From NCBI GenBank assembly GCA_964370855.1, contig CAYJMF010000065.1, positions 1 to 27,070 on the forward strand: a stretch of 27,070 nt of DNA. Reading direction: 5' to 3'. This document shows positions 24,535-27,070 of this stretch, piece after piece (the stretch's first letter is position 1; every line of letters starts with the position of its first letter). The position numbers were made by a program, and so were the translations under genes. Below the pieces are notes generated by a model that was given only the letters and a program-made list of their open reading frames with translations, searched no databases and had not been told where the DNA came from. Source of the DNA: JAKLKS01 sp964370855. GTDB lineage: Bacteria > Planctomycetota > JAJSAM01 > JAKLKS01.

Positions 24535-24691
24535 GCACCGTTCAGGAATAACTGGAAGCACCGAGGCCGAGCGAGGCGGTCGGTGGCAAGGCGCGAGGAG
24601 CGCCGTGGCCCTCTGGGGCCACAAGCGACGAGCAACGCCGCCACCGGCCGCCGCAGCCGGCCGAATGCACCAGTTATTCCTGAACGGTGCC
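24534..24691. mobile_element. 158-bp palindromic MITE-like element
   Basis: The ends are perfect 22-nt inverted repeats: 24534-24555 (starting GGCACCGTTCAGGAATAACT) and 24670-24691. Inside, further parts pair imperfectly (ggcggtcggtggc on the left with gccaccggccgcc on the right), around a central hairpin gtggccc-tctg-gggccac. The 7-bp sequence cgtaggc occurs at both borders (24530-24536 and 24691-24697). There is no open frame. It fills the space between two convergent genes, so its folded RNA could also act as a two-way terminator. It is unrelated in sequence to the repeat at 2681-2788. Confidence 0.75.
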
Positions 24692-24707
24692 GTAGGCGAG
24701 GGGGGGG

Positions 24708-25562
24708 CTACTTCCTGACCACCGACGCCCGCAGCGCCTCCTCCGTGAACGGCCCCCGGGCCTTCCCGTCCGTCGCGTAGAGGTACAGGGCCGCCTGGAA
24801 GATGGTCTGGAGCGTCGCCGAGACGACGGCCAGGGCGATGAACCAGGCCACGCCGAGGAGCCCCACGCTGACGGCGAGGAAGAGGGGCATCCCCGCGCCG
24901 GCCATCATGAACCCGCCGAAGACGAGGAGGATGCCGGGGATGCCGAGGAGCATCCCGATCATCCCGAAGCCGATGCCCGAGGCGATCTGCTCCCCCCAGG
25001 TCCTCTTCAGCAGGAAGACGGACCTCTTCAGCGCGTCCACGGGCCCGAGGCGCTCCACCACGAGGATGGGCACCACGAAGAAGGTGGCGAGCGACCAGAG
25101 GGCCCCGATGAGGGAGATGACGATCCTCCCGAGGAACCCGGCCCGCTCCTCCAGGGCCCGGAGCAGCATCCCCACGAGGGAGGCCATCAGCGTCCACTGC
25201 AGGATGATCCCGAGGCGGCTCGACGCCTCGGAGATCCCGTAGCCGATGGTCGGGTCCCCGCCCTCCAGCCGCTTCACGGCGCAGGCGACGAGCGCCGTGT
25301 TGAAGAAGGTCACGATGAAGAAGGAGCCGAAGTAGAAGGCGAAGGAGAGGAGGAGGACCAGGCCCGGAGGATCGTCGCCGGTCGTCCCCGGACCCGCGGA
25401 GTCGAAGGCCCCGGAGATCACCGCGGGCACGATGAAGGACGCCAGCAGGAGCAGGCACGCCAGGGAGGACAGGACGGGGAAGAGCGCGAGCTCCTTGTCC
25501 GACTTCAGCACTTCCCAGGACGCCCTGAAGAGCGTCCACGTGCGCGACATCCGCTGGAACAT
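24708..25562 (-). CDS. DUF6159-type polytopic membrane protein
   Basis: 284 residues. After a cytoplasmic start (MFQRMSRTWTLFRASWEVLKSDKELALFPVLS) there are about six membrane segments: 27-50, 67-95, 117-137, 147-170, 197-220 and 226-255. FFNTALVACAVKRLEGGDPT and VPILVVERLGPVDALKRSVFLLKRTWGEQI are typical of this family of bacterial membrane proteins of unknown role. The ATG has a near-perfect Shine-Dalgarno (aaggagga, 5 nt upstream) and a good promoter. It converges with the glycogen operon. Confidence 0.8.
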   Translation of the reverse strand: MFQRMSRTWTLFRASWEVLKSDKELALFPVLSSLACLLLLASFIVPAVISGAFDSAGPGTTGDDPPGLVLLLSFAFYFGSFFIVTFFNTALVACAVKRLEGGDPTIGYGISEASSRLGIILQWTLMASLVGMLLRALEERAGFLGRIVISLIGALWSLATFFVVPILVVERLGPVDALKRSVFLLKRTWGEQIASGIGFGMIGMLLGIPGILLVFGGFMMAGAGMPLFLAVSVGLLGVAWFIALAVVSATLQTIFQAALYLYATDGKARGPFTEEALRASVVRK

Positions 25563-25592
25563 GGAAATCCTCCTTGCCCTTGCCGCCGGATC

Positions 25593-25621
25593 AGGCTAGC
25601 CAACGGGGCCCGGCCGCGCAA
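25593..25621 (-). promoter_or_regulatory. Promoter of the DUF6159-type gene
   Basis: On the minus strand TTGCGC (25621-25616), 17-nt spacer, TAGCCT (25598-25593). The expected start is about 24 nt before the ATG, leaving room for the Shine-Dalgarno. The -35 matches that of the promoter at 26870 in five of six bases. Confidence 0.6.
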
Positions 25622-25667
25622 GAGTCCCGTGCAACCGGCGGACCCCCGGGGGGTTCGGAGGGGGGGC

Positions 25668-26717
25668 CTATTCCGTGTTCCGCGGGAGGTCGTAGGCCTC
25701 GAAGAGCCCCGAGGCGGCGGAGAAGGTGCCGCCGGTGATCCCGTCCCAGATGGTCAGGGAGAAGCCCCCCGTCACCGTCACGGAGCCGAGCTTCACGTCC
25801 ACCGTGGAGAGGGTGATGGTGCCGGAGATCGCCAGGCCGTTGCTGAACCCCGCGTCGGTCTCCTCGATCCAGCTCGCCCCGGCGGAGAACCCGCCGGAGT
25901 TGCCCACGGAGTAGGTGCCCGGCTCGAGGGTCCCCGTCACGGCCTGGAGCGAGAGCTCGAGGGTGCTCTCGTCCCCGGGCAGCGGCGGCTCCCCCACGGG
26001 GAGGATGCGGCGGCCCCGGACGAGGAGCTTCCGCAGCCCCCCGGAGGCCTCGCCCACAGTGGCCAGGCCCGACACCGCGGTGCCGAAGTCGGAGTTGGCG
26101 GCCCAGGGCTGCCCCTTGATGGTCGCCGTCATCCTGGAATCCCCCGCGGGCCCGCCGGGCTCCCCCTTCTCCGCCGCCGCCGTGCCCTGGAGGACGTAGC
26201 GGTGGGTCCGGCCGAGCTCCTTCGCGCGGAGCGTCGCCGTGGCCGAGCCGCGGGAGAGTTCCAGGCGCGCGTCGGCGAGGGCGAGCTTCGCGAGGGCCTT
26301 CGTCTTCGGCGCGCCGTCGGCCAGGAGGGAGGCCGTCACCTCGAGCTGGTCCCGGCCGAGGACCACGAGCGCCTCGAGGTCGTCGCCGGCCCCGTCGAGG
26401 AGGGAGGCGAAGCCGGTGTCGCCCGGGTAGCCCTTCTCCAGCGCCCTCGCGATCTTCCCGGCGATCCTCAGGTCCCCGGCGAGATCCGTGGAGACCGAGG
26501 CCAGGGCCTTGAAGGACTTCGCCAGGGCGCTCTTCCACCTCCTCTGCTCCTTCGTCAGCCCCGAGGTCGGGAGGGAGGCGTCCCGGGCGTTCATCTCGAC
26601 GAGGAGGTCCTCGAATACGCCCGTGGACGGAGCGGACGCCGCCCGGGGGAGCCCGGGGAGGAGGAGGCCGGCGGCGAGGAGGAGGGGAAGGGCGACGGCG
26701 GTGGCGAGGCGTTGCAT
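25668..26717 (-). CDS. Secreted protein with helical N-terminal and beta C-terminal domains, function unknown
   Basis: 349 residues. The signal peptide is MQRLATAVALPLLLAAGLLLPG..RAASA (about 1-29). Residues 30-170 are helical and charged (KSFKALASVSTDLAGDLRIAGKIARALEKGYPGD). Residues about 190-349 form a beta domain beginning MTATIKGQPWAANSDF, with LEPGTYSVGNSGGFSAGASWIEE and ISGTITLSTVDVKLGSVTVTGGFSLTIWD. The latter resembles DUF6252-like surface domains, but I cannot assign a family firmly. The ATG at 26717 is chosen because it starts the signal peptide and has ggag 5 nt upstream; upstream extension in frame would be Arg/Pro-rich and implausible. Confidence 0.75.
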   Translation of the reverse strand: MQRLATAVALPLLLAAGLLLPGLPRAASAPSTGVFEDLLVEMNARDASLPTSGLTKEQRRWKSALAKSFKALASVSTDLAGDLRIAGKIARALEKGYPGDTGFASLLDGAGDDLEALVVLGRDQLEVTASLLADGAPKTKALAKLALADARLELSRGSATATLRAKELGRTHRYVLQGTAAAEKGEPGGPAGDSRMTATIKGQPWAANSDFGTAVSGLATVGEASGGLRKLLVRGRRILPVGEPPLPGDESTLELSLQAVTGTLEPGTYSVGNSGGFSAGASWIEETDAGFSNGLAISGTITLSTVDVKLGSVTVTGGFSLTIWDGITGGTFSAASGLFEAYDLPRNTE

Positions 26718-26869
26718 GGAGACTCCGTGGGGCGATCCCACCCGCGGGAACCGCCGGAACCCCCATGGTATCCGCCCTTGGCGGGAGGAGGTACGCTCCC
26801 CGGACCCGGGTTGCGGGGGAGGGCGGAGCGGGGCGGGGGAGTGCCCTCTCCCCTCCAACGATCTCCTCC

Positions 26870-26898
26870 TTGCGTTGTTCGTGTTTTGTTCGTATCCT
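26870..26898 (+). promoter_or_regulatory. Sigma70-type promoter pointing out of the window
   Basis: TTGCGT (26870-26875), 17-nt spacer, TATCCT (26893-26898). It is one of the best promoter matches in the window and directs transcription rightwards. The next ATG (26943) opens a frame of only eight codons (MVDSRAWL), after which the sequence turns into G/C homopolymer, so the controlled gene is not visible. Confidence 0.7.
26877..26891 (+). promoter_or_regulatory. LexA-like operator GTTC-N7-GTTC
   Basis: Two GTTC units 7 nt apart, within 8-bp direct repeats TTGTTCGT (26875-26882 and 26886-26893) spaced 11 bp, one helical turn. They lie in the spacer between the -35 and -10 boxes. GTTC-N7-GTTC is the known LexA box of Alphaproteobacteria. 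Here it is inferred from form and position only. The rest of the gene-free stretch 26718-27070 shows a TACCAT box (26770-26765, minus) that could serve the secreted-protein gene, and nothing else I can support. Confidence 0.55.
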
Positions 26899-26974
26899 TC
26901 CCCTTCGCACCCGGCCGGCCTCCCGCTCCTCCCCTCCCCCCGATGGTGGACTCCCGGGCGTGGTTGTAGAGGCT

Positions 26975-27062
26975 GCCCCCCGGGGGGGGCCGGGGGGGGC
27001 GGGGGGGGGGGGGCGGGGGGGGGCCGGGGGGGGGCGGGGGGGGGGCGGGGGGCGCCCCGGGG
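26975..27062. other. G-rich homopolymer at contig edge
   Basis: Mostly G with scattered C up to the end of the window. It is the counterpart of the C run at position 1 and probably an artefact. It hides the gene that the promoter at 26870 should drive. Confidence 0.75.
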
Positions 27063-27070
27063 TAAGGTAA

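Noticed and set aside
20038..25539. An 1833-codon open frame on the minus strand opposite the glycogen operon
   Set aside because: It runs antisense through the GH57, synthase-phosphorylase and DUF6159-type genes with low-complexity Gly/Arg/Glu/Val-rich translation and no motif. It is a GC-driven shadow.
26943..26969. Eight-codon frame MVDSRAWL after the SOS-like promoter as a leader peptide
   Set aside because: It has no Shine-Dalgarno and runs directly into suspect homopolymer sequence. It could be the damaged start of a longer gene, so I do not call it.

Overview
The window is very GC-rich bacterial DNA from a draft assembly, probably a metagenome bin: a 10-N gap at 4012-4021 and long C/G homopolymers mark several weak joins. 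I infer a Planctomycetota-like organism. The reasons are two ECF-type sigma factors fused behind a membrane segment to long extracytoplasmic extensions, carboxypeptidase-regulatory-like repeats, large secreted helical/beta proteins and extreme GC. No rRNA, tRNA or other strong phylogenetic marker is present, so this is context, not proof. I found no rRNA, tRNA or CRISPR array.

Left part (1-8100). A secreted matrixin-type metalloprotease (188-2629, minus) diverges from a Y-family DNA polymerase (2835-4011, plus). A perfect 38-nt inverted repeat lies between them. The polymerase runs into the assembly gap. On the other side of the gap is a BrnT-type toxin with an Xre-type partner (minus). Next come a predicted secreted caspase-like (C25-type) peptidase and a two-helix membrane protein (plus), then a DUF2461 protein (minus). 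A G/C homopolymer patch (about 7455-7580) precedes a hicBA toxin-antitoxin pair (minus).

Middle (8271-15251). A secreted M1-type metallopeptidase is translationally coupled (GTGA overlap) to an ECF sigma factor with one membrane segment. Both proteins end in the same 132-residue module (about 60% identical, no gaps). A second, larger ECF sigma factor follows; behind its membrane segment it carries about eight carboxypeptidase-regulatory-like modules. This is the most system-like part of the window: signal-responsive, membrane-tethered sigma factors linked to an extracytoplasmic peptidase.

Right part (15388-24534) is a glycogen/alpha-glucan operon on the plus strand: GH133 debranching enzyme, GT4 glucan synthase-like transferase, GH57 amylase-like enzyme, and a 1418-residue fusion of GT3 glycogen synthase with GT35 alpha-glucan phosphorylase. 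Three of the four genes overlap or nearly touch. The set allows synthesis, debranching and phosphorolysis of storage glucan; no branching enzyme is seen. A 158-bp palindromic element lies directly after the fusion gene. Then follow a DUF6159-type membrane protein and a secreted beta-domain protein (both minus).

At the far right a good sigma70-type promoter (TTGCGT-N17-TATCCT) contains a GTTC-N7-GTTC direct repeat in its spacer. That is the form of the alphaproteobacterial LexA operator, so an SOS gene may start just beyond the window. Several genes (brnT, hicB, the small membrane protein) have a -10 box only 6-7 nt before the ATG, which suggests leaderless transcripts.
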